Source: Streptomyces roseoverticillatus | GTDB taxonomy: Bacteria > Actinomycetota > Actinomycetes > Streptomycetales > Streptomycetaceae | Assembly: GCF_000719265.1 (NCBI RefSeq) | Contig: NZ_JOFL01000016.1 | Location: 248,001-312,000 of the forward strand | DNA: 64,000 bases | Direction of reading: 5' to 3' | Shown: positions 25,028 to 34,480 of the stretch, in pieces | How the letters are laid out: every line of letters starts with the position of its first letter | Position numbering within the stretch: the first letter of the stretch is position 1 | Made by a program: the position numbers and the translations under genes | Notes under the pieces: generated by a model | Database searches by the model: none | Told to the model about the DNA's origin: nothing | The model's input: the letters and a program-made list of their open reading frames with translations, nothing else

Positions 25028-25423
25028 TCAGGTGGACCGGGGGCGGCCGAAGAGGAGGTCGTAGCCGGTGGGGAGCTGGAGCAGGATCTGCCCCAGCAGG
25101 TCATCGCCGGCGGCGTCGGCGACGGTGGACAGCACGGCGCTGACGTCCCAGGCCGCGGTCTGCTCGGTGGCGCCCTCGATCCAGGCGGCGGTCGCCCGGA
25201 CGAACCGCTCCGGGGTCAGCGGTTCGGCGCTCTGCAGCGGGTTGAGCAGGATCAGGGCGAAGCCCTCCGGCAGGCGCGCCGCGAGCTGGGCCCGGACCTC
25301 GCCGACCAGGTGCGCGCCGAGCAGGGCGAGCACCACGCGGGCCGCGCGCTCCGCTTCCTCCGCAGTGCCGTATTCGCCGCGTTCCTTCACGTGGTCGAGG
25401 AACGCTTCGCGTCGCAGAGTCAT
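25028..25423 (-). CDS. DUF2267 domain protein
   Basis: A 131-residue DUF2267 protein (FLDHVKERGEYGTAEEAERA; VLALLGAHLVGEVRAQLAAR; LPTGYDLLFGRPRS). It shares the GYxLLFGR ending with its neighbour at 24515 and is probably in one unit with it and perhaps with hsp18, 100 bases upstream. Function unknown. Confidence 0.9.
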   Translation of the reverse strand: MTLRREAFLDHVKERGEYGTAEEAERAARVVLALLGAHLVGEVRAQLAARLPEGFALILLNPLQSAEPLTPERFVRATAAWIEGATEQTAAWDVSAVLSTVADAAGDDLLGQILLQLPTGYDLLFGRPRST

Positions 25424-25522
25424 CTCGCCGCCGCCCCTTCTTCTTCGGACTGCCCACGGGGGTGCGGAGGCGGGGTGAGGGGGGAGACCAGGTGCCCGTC
25501 CTCCGCACCGGTCCGGCCGGTG

Positions 25523-25954
25523 TCAGCCGGAGATCTCCTTGCGGCCGGAGCCGACGCCGATGGAGATCTTGCGGGGCTTGGCGCGCTCGGCGATCGGGAT
25601 GCGCAGGGTGAGCACGCCCGCGTCGTAGTCGGCCTGGATGTGCTCGGTGTCGAGGGTGTCGGCGAGCACGATCTGGCGGGAGAAGACGCCCAGCGGCCGC
25701 TCGGACAGCTCCATCTGCACGTCGTCGGCCTTCGTCACCGGCCGGCGCTCGGCCTTGACGGTGAGCATGTTCCGCTCGACGTCGATGTCGATCGCGTCCG
25801 CGGTGACACCGGGAAGGTCGAAGGCCACCACGTACTCGTCGCCCTCGCGGTAGGCGTCCATCGGCATCGCCGACGGCCTCGACCAGGTGCCCGGACCCAT
25901 CAGCTGCTGCGTCAGCCGGTCCAGCTCACGGAAGGGGTCAGTGCGCATCAACAT
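25523..25954 (-). CDS. hsp18: small heat-shock protein Hsp18/Hsp20
   Basis: A 143-residue alpha-crystallin-family chaperone. It has [18 protein letters not shown] at the N-terminus, the alpha-crystallin domain with [15 protein letters not shown] and [12 protein letters not shown], and the C-terminal I-x-I-type tail RKISIGV. It binds unfolded proteins without ATP. TGGAGG precedes the ATG. Two RheA-type operators lie 66-110 bases upstream, between it and the divergent regulator, so heat induction by derepression is expected. Confidence 0.95.
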   Translation of the reverse strand: MLMRTDPFRELDRLTQQLMGPGTWSRPSAMPMDAYREGDEYVVAFDLPGVTADAIDIDVERNMLTVKAERRPVTKADDVQMELSERPLGVFSRQIVLADTLDTEHIQADYDAGVLTLRIPIAERAKPRKISIGVGSGRKEISG

Positions 25955-26019
25955 CGTGAAAACACCTCCAGCAGGTTCAGGCAGTTGCTGCCAATGCGCT
26001 CACTGACACCGTTGTAACA

Positions 26020-26064
26020 TGTCATCCAATGGATGACAAACATGATGTCGTCTACATGATGACA
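26020..26064. promoter_or_regulatory. two RheA-type operators
   Basis: TGTCATC-CAATG-GATGACA at 26020-26038 matches exactly the published RheA operator form TGTCATC-N5-GATGACA. TGTCGTC-TACAT-GATGACA at 26046-26064 is a second copy with one mismatch. Both lie in the gap between divergent hsp18 and rheA; centre-to-centre distance is 26 bases. Confidence 0.85.
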
Positions 26065-26081
26065 ACCCGAGGGAGGTGTCC

Positions 26082-26714
26082 GTGAGCGCAGCCGACCAGC
26101 CGTCCACGACCAGCACGAACGCCCACAGCCCGGCGTCGTTCCTCGCCGCCGCGGCGGCTCTGCACGCCATAGACGACGCCCTGCGCGATGCCCAGCGGGA
26201 CTCTCCGGACATGCCCGGCGGTCCCGGTCCCGGGCCGGAGCAGGCGCTGGCCTCCCTGATGCTGCTGCGGCAGGTGCGCGAGCTGCTCGCCGGATGGGAG
26301 ACCGGCCTGATCGAAACCGCCCGTGACGCGGGCGCCAGCTGGGCCGACCTCGCCCATCCCCTCGGCGTCGCCAGCCGCCAGGCAGCCGAACGCCGCTATC
26401 TACGCGGCCGCCCCGGCCCCGCCGGGACCACCGGCGAGCAGCGCGTGACGGCCACCCGCCGGGCCCGGGCCGCCGAACGCACCACCGCCGCCTGGGCCCG
26501 CGCCAACGCCGCCGACCTGCGCCGCATCGCGGGCCAGATCACCGCCCTCACCGACCTGCCCGCCGCCGCCCGCCGCCCGCTCAACAAGCTCCACGCGGCC
26601 CTCGCCCACGACGACCCCGCCGACCTCATCGCCCCCCTGACCGCCACCCGCCCCTACCTGGCCGCCGCCCACCCCGACCTCGCCGCCCGGCTCGACACCC
26701 TCACACCCCCCTGA
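26082..26714 (+). CDS. rheA: RheA-like repressor of hsp18
   Basis: A 210-residue protein annotated in relatives as HSP18 transcriptional regulator. Its middle region ELLAGWETGLIETARDAGAS, WADLAHPLGVASRQAAERRY gives a helix-turn-helix. The rest is Ala/Arg-rich and helical. GTG 26082 is six bases after GGGAGG; the in-frame GTG at 26076 is too close. RheA of S. albus acts as a temperature-sensing repressor of hsp18 and of itself, and the operators in the divergent promoter fit this. Confidence 0.85.
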   Translation: MSAADQPSTTSTNAHSPASFLAAAAALHAIDDALRDAQRDSPDMPGGPGPGPEQALASLMLLRQVRELLAGWETGLIETARDAGASWADLAHPLGVASRQAAERRYLRGRPGPAGTTGEQRVTATRRARAAERTTAAWARANAADLRRIAGQITALTDLPAAARRPLNKLHAALAHDDPADLIAPLTATRPYLAAAHPDLAARLDTLTPP

Positions 26715-26759
26715 ACCCACCCGTCGCCCCAAGGCATGCGCGAGATCCCCCTGCCGTCA

Positions 26760-27100
26760 CGTGACACAACTCTGCGCTTCTTCAAATCTTCAAAGCGAGG
26801 AACAGCGCAGGCCCTTCGGCCACTTCACCGAGGACCCGGACGAGGGACAGCTCGCCGGGTCCTTCCTGTTGGAGTCCCGCTGGGATCACCAGGAGCAGAT
26901 CGCGAGGGCTACGGATACACCAAGTTCGAGTTCGACCAGTGGTTCGCGCTCGCCCGCCGGCTCTACCAGCGGGCCTGGATCGGCAACGAACGCCCCACCC
27001 TGTCTTCGCGCGCGAGGTGGGCAAGGCCCTGGAACGCTACGAGTCGCTGCGCGCCTTCGGCAGACGGTGCAGCTGCGCGAGCATGACACTCACCTGCGGG
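26760..27100 (+). pseudogene. decayed gene fragments
   Basis: Short coding-like pieces are spread over several frames: FGHFTEDPDEGQLAGSFLLE, GYTKFEFDQWFALARRLYQ, and REVGKALERYESLRAFG-like residues with frame changes between them. No family is recognised and no complete frame exists. The region separates rheA from the end of the lanthipeptide cluster. Confidence 0.4.
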
Positions 27101-27167
27101 CGGACTGTGGCCGGCAGGGTCAAGGCCCCAGCGCCGTCCAGCCGACTCTGGCACCTCGCCCGTGACG

Positions 27168-28271
27168 TCAGGAGCAGTCGGCGACCGCGTTGTCGTGGGT
27201 GAGAGCGCACACGATCCGGTTGCCCTCCTTTACGCCGTAGGCGCCCTTCAGCTGCTGCTGGAAGTCGTGCCACTGCCGCCGGGTCTCCGTGATGGCGCCG
27301 TGGACCGCGCGGTCGAAGTTGCCGGCGGCCTTGCCGCGCGGGGTCGTGGGGTCGGAGGCCGCCCCGGTCCGCTGGTCGATGAGGCCGTTGTCCTTGTTCA
27401 TGTCGTCGCTGTGAGCGATGCGGCCTGTGCAGCTGCCGCTGCCGGGCAGGTAGAAGCAGCCGGTCGACAGGTCCACGGGGATGTCCGCCGGCGGCCTGGA
27501 CGCCGTCAGGTCGAGCAGCGGGGACGGCGCCGGGCGGTTCAGGCCCGGAGGGTTGTGGATGCCCGGCGGCTTGCCGGTGCCGGCCTTGTCGGTCCAGTTG
27601 CTGTGCGCGTAGAAGTCCTGGATGCCGTGCAGGGACTCGCCGAAGGCCTTGAACGCCTTACACTTGGCGCGCCGCTCGTCGGCGCTCTGGATGACGTTGC
27701 AGTCGTCGGCGAGACCGACCTGGTCCGGGGCGACCGCACCAGAGCCGTTGAGTATGCGACCGGCAGCGCCGGCGCCGTCCTTGAAGCGCATCTGCAGGTT
27801 CGCGATGCAGCTCTGAAGCGCCTTGGTGGCGGCGGCACGGCTGACGGGGTACGACGGGGCGTCGAAGTAGTCCGCGTTGTCGCAGTGCGCGTTGGCCTGA
27901 GCGAGCTGGGTGCGGTCCGGGGCGCCGACGGCACCGAGGCCCTTGCCGGAGAGGAGCTGGGCGTCGTGCCCCGAGACCTGGTCCATCGACCGGGGCTGGA
28001 AACAGCTGCCCTTGTCCGCGAGGTCCGAGTCGCAGGACAGCGCTGCGCGGGTGATCCGCTCGTGTTCGTGGTTCTGGCCCAGGGAGCCGTAGGTGCCGAA
28101 GGCGTGGGCGGACGTGGCCGGGACGGCCAGCAGCGCGGAGGCCGTGATGCCCAGCGCCGCGACCAGCCGGCCCGGCCGCCGGGCCCCGCGCGAAGCGCTC
28201 CCGCGGAGTTTCCGCGTGTGCAAGGTGCCCGGCGTGGTGCGTGAGGTGCCTGAGGTGAAGGTGCCTGGCAT
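27168..28271 (-). CDS. cinY: CinY-like secreted protein of the lanthipeptide cluster
   Basis: A 367-residue exported protein. The N-terminus has a long basic region and a hydrophobic stretch (LVAALGITASALLAV) ending in a type I cleavage site AHA around residue 57. The mature part starts FGTYGSLGQNHEHERITRAA and contains GIQDFYAHSNW, a pair of His/Glu-rich motifs like those in Het-C/zinc-dependent phospholipase-C-fold proteins; this resemblance is by eye. CinY in the cinnamycin cluster has no assigned function as far as I know. It is the last gene of the minus-strand operon. Confidence 0.8.
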   Translation of the reverse strand: MPGTFTSGTSRTTPGTLHTRKLRGSASRGARRPGRLVAALGITASALLAVPATSAHAFGTYGSLGQNHEHERITRAALSCDSDLADKGSCFQPRSMDQVSGHDAQLLSGKGLGAVGAPDRTQLAQANAHCDNADYFDAPSYPVSRAAATKALQSCIANLQMRFKDGAGAAGRILNGSGAVAPDQVGLADDCNVIQSADERRAKCKAFKAFGESLHGIQDFYAHSNWTDKAGTGKPPGIHNPPGLNRPAPSPLLDLTASRPPADIPVDLSTGCFYLPGSGSCTGRIAHSDDMNKDNGLIDQRTGAASDPTTPRGKAAGNFDRAVHGAITETRRQWHDFQQQLKGAYGVKEGNRIVCALTHDNAVADCS

Positions 28272-28318
28272 AGGTGAACTCCCGGATGAGGGAAGAGAAT
28301 GGCGGCGGAGCACTGCGG

Positions 28319-29209
28319 TCACTCCGCCCTGGAGAAGCGGCGGCCTGCCACGACCACTCCCACCAGCGTGGCGACGGCCACGAGGGTGAACTCGGCTGCT
28401 GCCGTCACCTGCCATCCGCCCCATGTGACGCGGTCGAAGTAGTCGGAGAGGGGCCCGTGGTGGAAGGTCATGACCGTCTGCCGCATGCCGTCGACCGCGT
28501 ACGTCAGCGGGTCGATCAGGGAGAGCGCCGCCATCCAGTCCGGCATGGCGCTCACGGGGAACATCATCCCGGACAGGAAGGTCAGGGGGAGAAGCAGGAC
28601 GCTCAGCGCCACGTTGAAGGTCTGCACCCGCCTGACGCTGACCGCGAGCGCGGCGGCCAGGACCGTCAGGGACAGAGAGACCAGCAGCAGCTCGGCCAGC
28701 AGGGCCGCGAACAGATCGACGCGGTAGGGCACTCCGGCGAGCCCGGCACTGGCCAGGACCACGAGGGCCTGGCAGGTGGCGACGGTGGCGCCGCCGAGGC
28801 ACTTGCCGAGCAGCAGCGTGATCCGCCCGACCGGGGCCACGAGCATCTCCCGCAGGAAGCCGCTCTCCCGGTCCCAGACGATCGAGGCGCCGACCGCGAT
28901 CGCGGGCTGCTGCACGGTCATCACCAGGACGCCGGGGAAGAGGAACAGCAGGTAATCGTCCGAGGTGTGGGAGCCGGCGACGAGCCGGCCCAGGCCGATG
29001 CCCAGGATGTAGAGGAACAGCAGCGGCTGGGCCAGGGCGGACGCCACCCTCGGCAGATCCCGCCAGAAGTGCATCATCTCCCGGCGCCAGACCATGCGGC
29101 CCGCGCGCAGTTCGGCGGTGAGACGGCGGGAGCGCCGACCCGGACCCGCCGGGCCGGCGGGCACCGACGGGCTCCGGTCCGTGCCGCGGCCGGTGGTGGC
29201 ATGGCTCAT
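28319..29209 (-). CDS. cinH: ABC-2 type permease, CinH-like
   Basis: A 296-residue membrane protein with six hydrophobic segments and the ABC-2 signature region (ASIVWDRESGFLREMLVAPV; FLSGMMFPVSAMPDWMAAL). It is the membrane half of the DrrAB-like exporter with the ATPase just upstream; the two share ATGA. The substrate is expected to be the lanthipeptide. A 50-base gap separates it from the CinY-like gene. Confidence 0.88.
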   Translation of the reverse strand: MSHATTGRGTDRSPSVPAGPAGPGRRSRRLTAELRAGRMVWRREMMHFWRDLPRVASALAQPLLFLYILGIGLGRLVAGSHTSDDYLLFLFPGVLVMTVQQPAIAVGASIVWDRESGFLREMLVAPVGRITLLLGKCLGGATVATCQALVVLASAGLAGVPYRVDLFAALLAELLLVSLSLTVLAAALAVSVRRVQTFNVALSVLLLPLTFLSGMMFPVSAMPDWMAALSLIDPLTYAVDGMRQTVMTFHHGPLSDYFDRVTWGGWQVTAAAEFTLVAVATLVGVVVAGRRFSRAE

Positions 29210-30183
29210 CGGGGATCTCCCGCTCCGTCGCCGCCCCGGGGCGGCGCGTCGTCGCGGAGGCCGCGACCGGTGTGGTGGAGGAACACATCGTCCAGGGTGG
29301 GCCGGATGACGGTGACCTCCTGGACGAGGACGCCGAGCCCTGCGCACAGGGCCGGCACGGCCCGCGCCCCGTCCTCGGCCCGGACCCGCAGACCGCCCGG
29401 GAACGCCGTCGCCTCCAGACCGAAGCGGGTCCGCAGCGCCTGCGCCGCCGCGGTGTCGTCCTCGGTGCGCAGCTCGATGCGGTCCGCGCCGACCACGGAC
29501 TTCAGCTCGGCAGGGGTCCCCTGGGCCACGATCCGCCCGCCGTCGATGATGGCGATCCGGTCACACGTCTCGGCCTCTTCGAGATAGTGGGTGGTGAGGA
29601 AGATCGTGGTGTCCTCGCGCGCCCGGATCTCCGAGAGATACGTCCACAGGTGCGCCCGGGTCTGCGGATCGAGCCCGATGGTCGGTTCGTCCAGGAACAG
29701 CAGCCGGGGACGGTGCAGCAGCCCCCGGGCGATCTCCAGCCTGCGCCGCATCCCGCCCGAGAACGTCCGCACCAGGCTGCCGCGCCGCTCGGTCAGTCCG
29801 ACCAGGCCGAGCATGGCGTCGACGCGGGCCGGGAGCGAGGCCGTGGGCATGTCGTAGAGGTCGGCGTGGAACCGCAGGTTCTCGGCCGCGGTCAGATCGC
29901 CGTCGAGCGTGGTCTCCTGGAAGACCAGGCCGATGGCGCGGCGCACCTCGTGCGGTTCCCTGCGGGTGTCGTGACCGGCGATCTCGATGTGCCCGGCGGT
30001 GGGCGTGGCCAGGGTGCACAGCATGGCGATCGTGGTGGACTTGCCCGCGCCGTTCGGGCCGAGGAAGCCGAAGGTCTCGCCCTGGGCCACGGTCAGGTCG
30101 ATACCGCGTACGGCCCGTACGTGTCCGTAGGTCTTGGTCACCCCGCGCGCGTGGATGGCGGTCGGTCCGGATCCTGCCGGCAC
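29206..30183 (-). CDS. cinT: ABC transporter ATP-binding protein, CinT-like
   Basis: A 325-residue DrrA-type ATPase: Walker A GPNGAGKST, Q-loop VFQETTLD, signature FSGGMRRRLE, Walker B LLFLDEPTIGLD and H-loop TTHYLEEAE. The C-terminal 100 residues are the DrrA-family extension. The GTG start follows GAGGAG. It forms an exporter with the permease at 28319, probably for the cinnamycin-like peptide. Confidence 0.9.
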   Translation of the reverse strand: MPAGSGPTAIHARGVTKTYGHVRAVRGIDLTVAQGETFGFLGPNGAGKSTTIAMLCTLATPTAGHIEIAGHDTRREPHEVRRAIGLVFQETTLDGDLTAAENLRFHADLYDMPTASLPARVDAMLGLVGLTERRGSLVRTFSGGMRRRLEIARGLLHRPRLLFLDEPTIGLDPQTRAHLWTYLSEIRAREDTTIFLTTHYLEEAETCDRIAIIDGGRIVAQGTPAELKSVVGADRIELRTEDDTAAAQALRTRFGLEATAFPGGLRVRAEDGARAVPALCAGLGVLVQEVTVIRPTLDDVFLHHTGRGLRDDAPPRGGDGAGDPR

Positions 30184-30234
30184 CTGTTCTCCTCGTCTCG
30201 TTCGCGGACAGGTCTCTCTGGTCGGCAGGTCGCA

Positions 30235-31140
30235 TCAGGCGGCCGGTCGCAGGCGGTCCATCCAGCCTTCGGGGACGGCGAAGCCGAAGCTCCAGCGGTG
30301 GCGGTCCGTGGGGTTGACGATGCAGTGCCAGAAGAGCTTCTCCGGATCCTGCTCGATCTTGAAGAAGCGGACGGTGCGGGGGCTTTCGGGGAGCGTGACG
30401 ATTTCCTGCGTCCGTGGGTTCATGTAGCGGAAGAACGAGGACTTCTCCGGGGTCTCGAACGGCCGGTCCGTGTCGATGACGTACATCCGCCAGCCGGGCT
30501 GGTCCTCGTTGGTGTGCCACAGCCGGTAGCCGGCCGGCGGGTACCACAACGCCCCGGAGAAGCGCACCTCGCCGCCGAAGAGGCCTTCCAGGGCGGTGAC
30601 GACCCGGCTCTTGGCGGCGAGGTAGTCCCCGTAACCCGGGTGTGTCACGTGCTCGTCCAGGTTGATGAGGTGGAAGCCATGGGTCGCGGGCAGGCCGGCG
30701 GCGCCCCGCCGGAGCGGCTCCGCCGCGGCCTTGCGGTACCAGGCGCGGAAGCGGGGATCGGCGGGGGAGAGCGAGGTGGACCGCATGTCCTCCTCCCGGA
30801 AGCCCGCGGCGAGCTCCGCGAGGTCCGCCGAGGGCGGCCGGATCTTCAGGCGGGGCAGCTCCGCGGCGACCGGCTCGAACCCCGGCAGGTCGTCGATCGC
30901 GTACTCGTAGTGGTAGAAGGCGGTGTCCGCCGGAGGCGGGCTCGCGCGCCGCGCGGCGTCGGGGGAGCCGCCGGGCAGCGATGCCGATGCCGCCACCAGC
31001 TCCTCGGCGCTGAAGGAGTATCCGCTGCGCCGGCCGAGCAGGACGATCTCCTCCAGCCCGGTCATCGCCTTCATCTGCTGCGCCAGGTCCCCCGGGTCCC
31101 GGGCCGAGAGGAGGAATTCCGTACAGGATTCGACGGACAT
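30235..31140 (-). CDS. cinX: CinX-like peptidyl-aspartate hydroxylase
   Basis: A 301-residue protein in the position of CinX, the iron/2-oxoglutarate-dependent enzyme that hydroxylates Asp15 of cinnamycin. Residues 1-50 (CTEFLLSARDPGDLAQQMKA; SGYSFSAEELV) resemble a Nif11-type leader-like domain. The catalytic part contains LWHTNEDQPGW (His209 and nearby acids), FWHCIVNP (His272) and RHRWSFGF (Arg282) as candidate iron and 2-oxoglutarate ligands. Asp15 is retained in the precursor core, so the enzyme has its expected substrate. 52 bases separate it from cinM. Confidence 0.82.
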   Translation of the reverse strand: MSVESCTEFLLSARDPGDLAQQMKAMTGLEEIVLLGRRSGYSFSAEELVAASASLPGGSPDAARRASPPPADTAFYHYEYAIDDLPGFEPVAAELPRLKIRPPSADLAELAAGFREEDMRSTSLSPADPRFRAWYRKAAAEPLRRGAAGLPATHGFHLINLDEHVTHPGYGDYLAAKSRVVTALEGLFGGEVRFSGALWYPPAGYRLWHTNEDQPGWRMYVIDTDRPFETPEKSSFFRYMNPRTQEIVTLPESPRTVRFFKIEQDPEKLFWHCIVNPTDRHRWSFGFAVPEGWMDRLRPAA

Positions 31141-31192
31141 GCGGTCTCTCTCTTTCTGTCTGCCCCGGTGGTGAAAGGGGGCGGGGGAGGAA

Positions 31193-34100
31193 TCAGGGCG
31201 CGGCCGGGGGATCGAGGAGCAGGACGGAGGGGACCCGCTGCGGTGCGGCGAGGCGCAGGCAGTGCATGCCGAACCCGGAGATCCCCAGCATCAGTCCGGG
31301 GAAGAAGTTGGCGCTGCCCTCCGCCGCGCCGTCCCGCGGGTCGTCGAAGTCGCGCCAGAGAGCCTGCGCCTGGATGTTGGCCTCCATCCGGAAGGTCGGG
31401 TCGCCGCAGAGGGCGGCCACTCGCAGGAGCAGTTCGGCGTTGCCCGACCTGCCGTGGCACAAGGTGTGGTTCCGCAGCCGGGGAAAGTTGCGGACCGTGG
31501 TTCTGAGCGCCGCGTAGGCGTCCCGCAGCATGGTGTCGTCGGCGGAGCCGAGCGCCGCCCAGCTCGCGATCCGGCTCAGCCCGATGCCCGCCGCTCCGTT
31601 GCACCAGGCGTTGGCGTAGTGGCGGCCGTTCTTGGCCACCCCTCCGGCGCTGGTCCGCAGGTCGTACCAGTCCTGTTCGACGCCGTCGAAGTGCCGGGAC
31701 TCGTACGCGAACGCCTTGAGCCCGGCCGTGACGCAGTCCTCGCGGCCGGTGCGCCGCCCCAGGGCGATCAGTGCCCAGCCGATGCCGCCCGCGCCGTGGG
31801 CGAACCCGGTGAGGTTGGCGTGCGCGACCCCGGCGGGGAAGGGCGGCCAGCTCAGGCCGGCACCGTCGGCCTCGGCGTGCCGCAGCACATGGTCGGCACA
31901 GCGGTGCGCCAGCTCGATGCCGTGTCCGCCGGTCGCGTCCGCGAGGCCGAGCAGTACGGGGATGAGCCCGGCCGCGCCCTGGAAGACGTCCAGGTGGCGG
32001 TCCGCCTCGATCAGCGCGGGCAGTTCGCCGGTCAGCCGCACGGCCTGGTCGAGCAGCCGCTCGTCCTTCCACAGGTGGTGCAGGTGGGTCAGGAGGTAGA
32101 TGGTGCCGCCGATGCCGCCGAACGCCCCCGGACGCTTGCGGTCGCAGTGGACGACCGCGTGCTCGGCTGCCCGTTCGGCGGCCGCCCGGAACTCCTCGCG
32201 GGGCACCGCGTCGTCGAGGTAGGCCAGGAACAGGGCGATGCCCGCGGTGCCGAGGTAGAGGTCGGCCTCGATGTCGACCACGGTCACGGACCCGTCCGCG
32301 AGTTCGTAGGAGGTCCACGGCGAGGCGGCGCCGGGCGGGCGCAGCTCCCCGAGGAGCCGGTCGCCGGTCCTGGCCGCGTAGTCCGTGGCCGCGCGGACGA
32401 ACGACTCGTCGGCCACCCCGTCGGCGACCAGGCTTGCGGTGATGTAGTGCGTCTGCTGCACACGGTTGTGGTCGGTGAGCCGGCCGATGCGCCCGATCGC
32501 CTCGTCGAGCGGGGAGAGTTCGAGGGGGGAGGTCAGCTCGTCGGTGTGGTCGTGCACGAGGCGCGTGCCCCGGGCCCGCGCGGAGAACAGGGGGATGTCC
32601 AGCTGCCACAGGGACCGGCTCTCCCGCTCCGCCAGGACGTTGGTGTGGTCCCATGTGCGGGGGAAGGTCCGGACGGTGTTGGCCAGCAGGTCGACCTCCA
32701 GCGGCTCGGCCAGGCACTTCGGATGCCGGGCGGCCACCAGCAGCTGCTGGTAGATCTGGGTGCTCCAGTTCACGAAACGCACCGGAATATCCCCAAGGGC
32801 CTCCGCCACCCGCCGGGCCGCCTCCTCGGGGCTCCGCTGGAACCAGGCGTAGACGCGCTCGAAGCCTTCGGTGACGGCGTCGGCGTGGTCCTCGGGCCGC
32901 ACCAGCTCCCCGCCCAGGACGACCCGGTTGGCCGGGTCGACCGGGACCCGGGCGCCGGTGACATGGGCCACGGACGCCTGGAAGCTGAGCCGGTCCCCGC
33001 CGATCCGGGGCACCGGCATCGGCACTTCGTAGTCCTCACCGCCCGCGTAGCCGCTGATCCTCATGGTGTCCGGGCCCGCGGGCAGGACGGCGTCGCGGGG
33101 GCGTTCGAGCAGCCCGGTCTTGAACACCGAGTCGATCAGCGTGCCGTCGGGCTGCCCCTGCCCCCGCGGGGTGATCCCGAGGACGGTCTCGGCGTCGCAG
33201 ACGAAGGCGTGCCCGTCGGCGACCATGATGTTCTCGTGGTGGAGGTCGCTGCCGCCCAGCACGTAGAAGACGCCGAGGTATCCGCCCAGTTCGCGGTAGA
33301 CGGCGGCCGCCTGCTCCACCGTCGCCACCTCATTGCGTCCCGAGGGGATCAGCGCCTCGTAGCCGTATCCGCCCATCGGGAGCACGGCGCGGGGAGCGAA
33401 ACCGAGCACCCCGTCGTCCGCCAGGGCGCGCAGCAGTTCCTGCAGGCCGGCCTCGGCCCGGACGCTGCGCGGCTTGTAGCAGAACGTCTCCGTGGAGCCG
33501 TCGCCGAGTTCGGCCCGCACGCGCGCGACGCTGCGGGCGCCCGCATGGTAGTCGCCGCCGCCCGGCTCGAAGGAGGTGAAGGCACTGATCGTCCGCCGCC
33601 CGAAGAAGGCCTCGCCGATCCGGCCGGCATCCGTGGCGAGGTGGTGGAAGACCTCCTCGCCGTACGCTCCCAGCAGGGCCGTCACATGGGCCAGCCAGCG
33701 TCCCAGTACCGGGTACTTGAGATAGAACGCGTGGTACGAGGCGGGATCGGCGAACGTCAGGTCCAGATAGCCGATGTACTCCTCGCGCGTGGCGCCGGCG
33801 GCGTCGATGCCCTGCAGTTCGCAGTGGACCTTGGCGTCGGCTTCCACGGCCCACGCCAGCGCCATCTCGAAGCGCTGCAGCAGGTGCCGCTGGAAGTCCT
33901 CGACCAGCCGCTCGCTCAGCAGGGCGCGCCGCCGCCCCGGCAGGTTCGCGCGCGTCCTGCGCAGCCTGCGGCCGAGCTCCGCCAGGAACGGTGCACAGGC
34001 TATGGCCAGCTTGCCGTAGTACACCCCGGGGTCGCGCCGGAACGCCTCGGCCTCGCCGTCCGGCCTGCCGCCGGCGGCGTCGAGCGCCGCCCGGTAGGTG

Positions 34101-34429
34101 GGCAGCCAGGAAGCGTGGACCTCCGCGAGCGTGTCGCGCACGCTGCCCGGGGCGTCCCCGAGGCCGAGTTCGATGCGCCGGTAGGCGGACAGCACCACGA
34201 CGAGTTCGTCCTTGGAGTACTGCGGCGGCACCGACCGGTGCGCCGCCTCCTGCGCGAACTTGTCCGCCAGCTTTGCCGCGAGCCGCCCGGTCCGCCAGGT
34301 GTCGAAGGCGTCCGGGCCGCCCGGCGGCAAGGGGCCGGGCGGCGGGTCGCAGGCGTTCACGACCCGTATGCGCTCGGCGAGGTTGCTCGCCCTCGCGGCG
34401 AGGTCCATGGGATAGGCGGCAGTGGCCAT
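31193..34429 (-). CDS. cinM: class II lanthionine synthetase LanM (CinM-like)
   Basis: A 1078-residue bifunctional LanM. The N-terminal two thirds are the dehydratase, which phosphorylates and eliminates Ser/Thr of the precursor (GGSDLHHENIMVADGHAFVCDAE and KPRSVRAEAGLQELL are recognisable). The C-terminal third is a LanC-like cyclase with zinc ligands Cys943 (WCNGAAG), Cys991 and His992 (LCHGRSGN). ATG 34429 (MATAAYPMDLAAR) has AGGAG about ten bases upstream. It is predicted to make the three (methyl)lanthionine rings 1-18, 4-14 and 5-11. Confidence 0.95.
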   Translation of the reverse strand: MATAAYPMDLAARASNLAERIRVVNACDPPPGPLPPGGPDAFDTWRTGRLAAKLADKFAQEAAHRSVPPQYSKDELVVVLSAYRRIELGLGDAPGSVRDTLAEVHASWLPTYRAALDAAGGRPDGEAEAFRRDPGVYYGKLAIACAPFLAELGRRLRRTRANLPGRRRALLSERLVEDFQRHLLQRFEMALAWAVEADAKVHCELQGIDAAGATREEYIGYLDLTFADPASYHAFYLKYPVLGRWLAHVTALLGAYGEEVFHHLATDAGRIGEAFFGRRTISAFTSFEPGGGDYHAGARSVARVRAELGDGSTETFCYKPRSVRAEAGLQELLRALADDGVLGFAPRAVLPMGGYGYEALIPSGRNEVATVEQAAAVYRELGGYLGVFYVLGGSDLHHENIMVADGHAFVCDAETVLGITPRGQGQPDGTLIDSVFKTGLLERPRDAVLPAGPDTMRISGYAGGEDYEVPMPVPRIGGDRLSFQASVAHVTGARVPVDPANRVVLGGELVRPEDHADAVTEGFERVYAWFQRSPEEAARRVAEALGDIPVRFVNWSTQIYQQLLVAARHPKCLAEPLEVDLLANTVRTFPRTWDHTNVLAERESRSLWQLDIPLFSARARGTRLVHDHTDELTSPLELSPLDEAIGRIGRLTDHNRVQQTHYITASLVADGVADESFVRAATDYAARTGDRLLGELRPPGAASPWTSYELADGSVTVVDIEADLYLGTAGIALFLAYLDDAVPREEFRAAAERAAEHAVVHCDRKRPGAFGGIGGTIYLLTHLHHLWKDERLLDQAVRLTGELPALIEADRHLDVFQGAAGLIPVLLGLADATGGHGIELAHRCADHVLRHAEADGAGLSWPPFPAGVAHANLTGFAHGAGGIGWALIALGRRTGREDCVTAGLKAFAYESRHFDGVEQDWYDLRTSAGGVAKNGRHYANAWCNGAAGIGLSRIASWAALGSADDTMLRDAYAALRTTVRNFPRLRNHTLCHGRSGNAELLLRVAALCGDPTFRMEANIQAQALWRDFDDPRDGAAEGSANFFPGLMLGISGFGMHCLRLAAPQRVPSVLLLDPPAAP

Positions 34430-34480
34430 GCGGCACGTACTCCTGGAGTCGGCGGGTCGGTCGGATGCACGCAGGATGCG

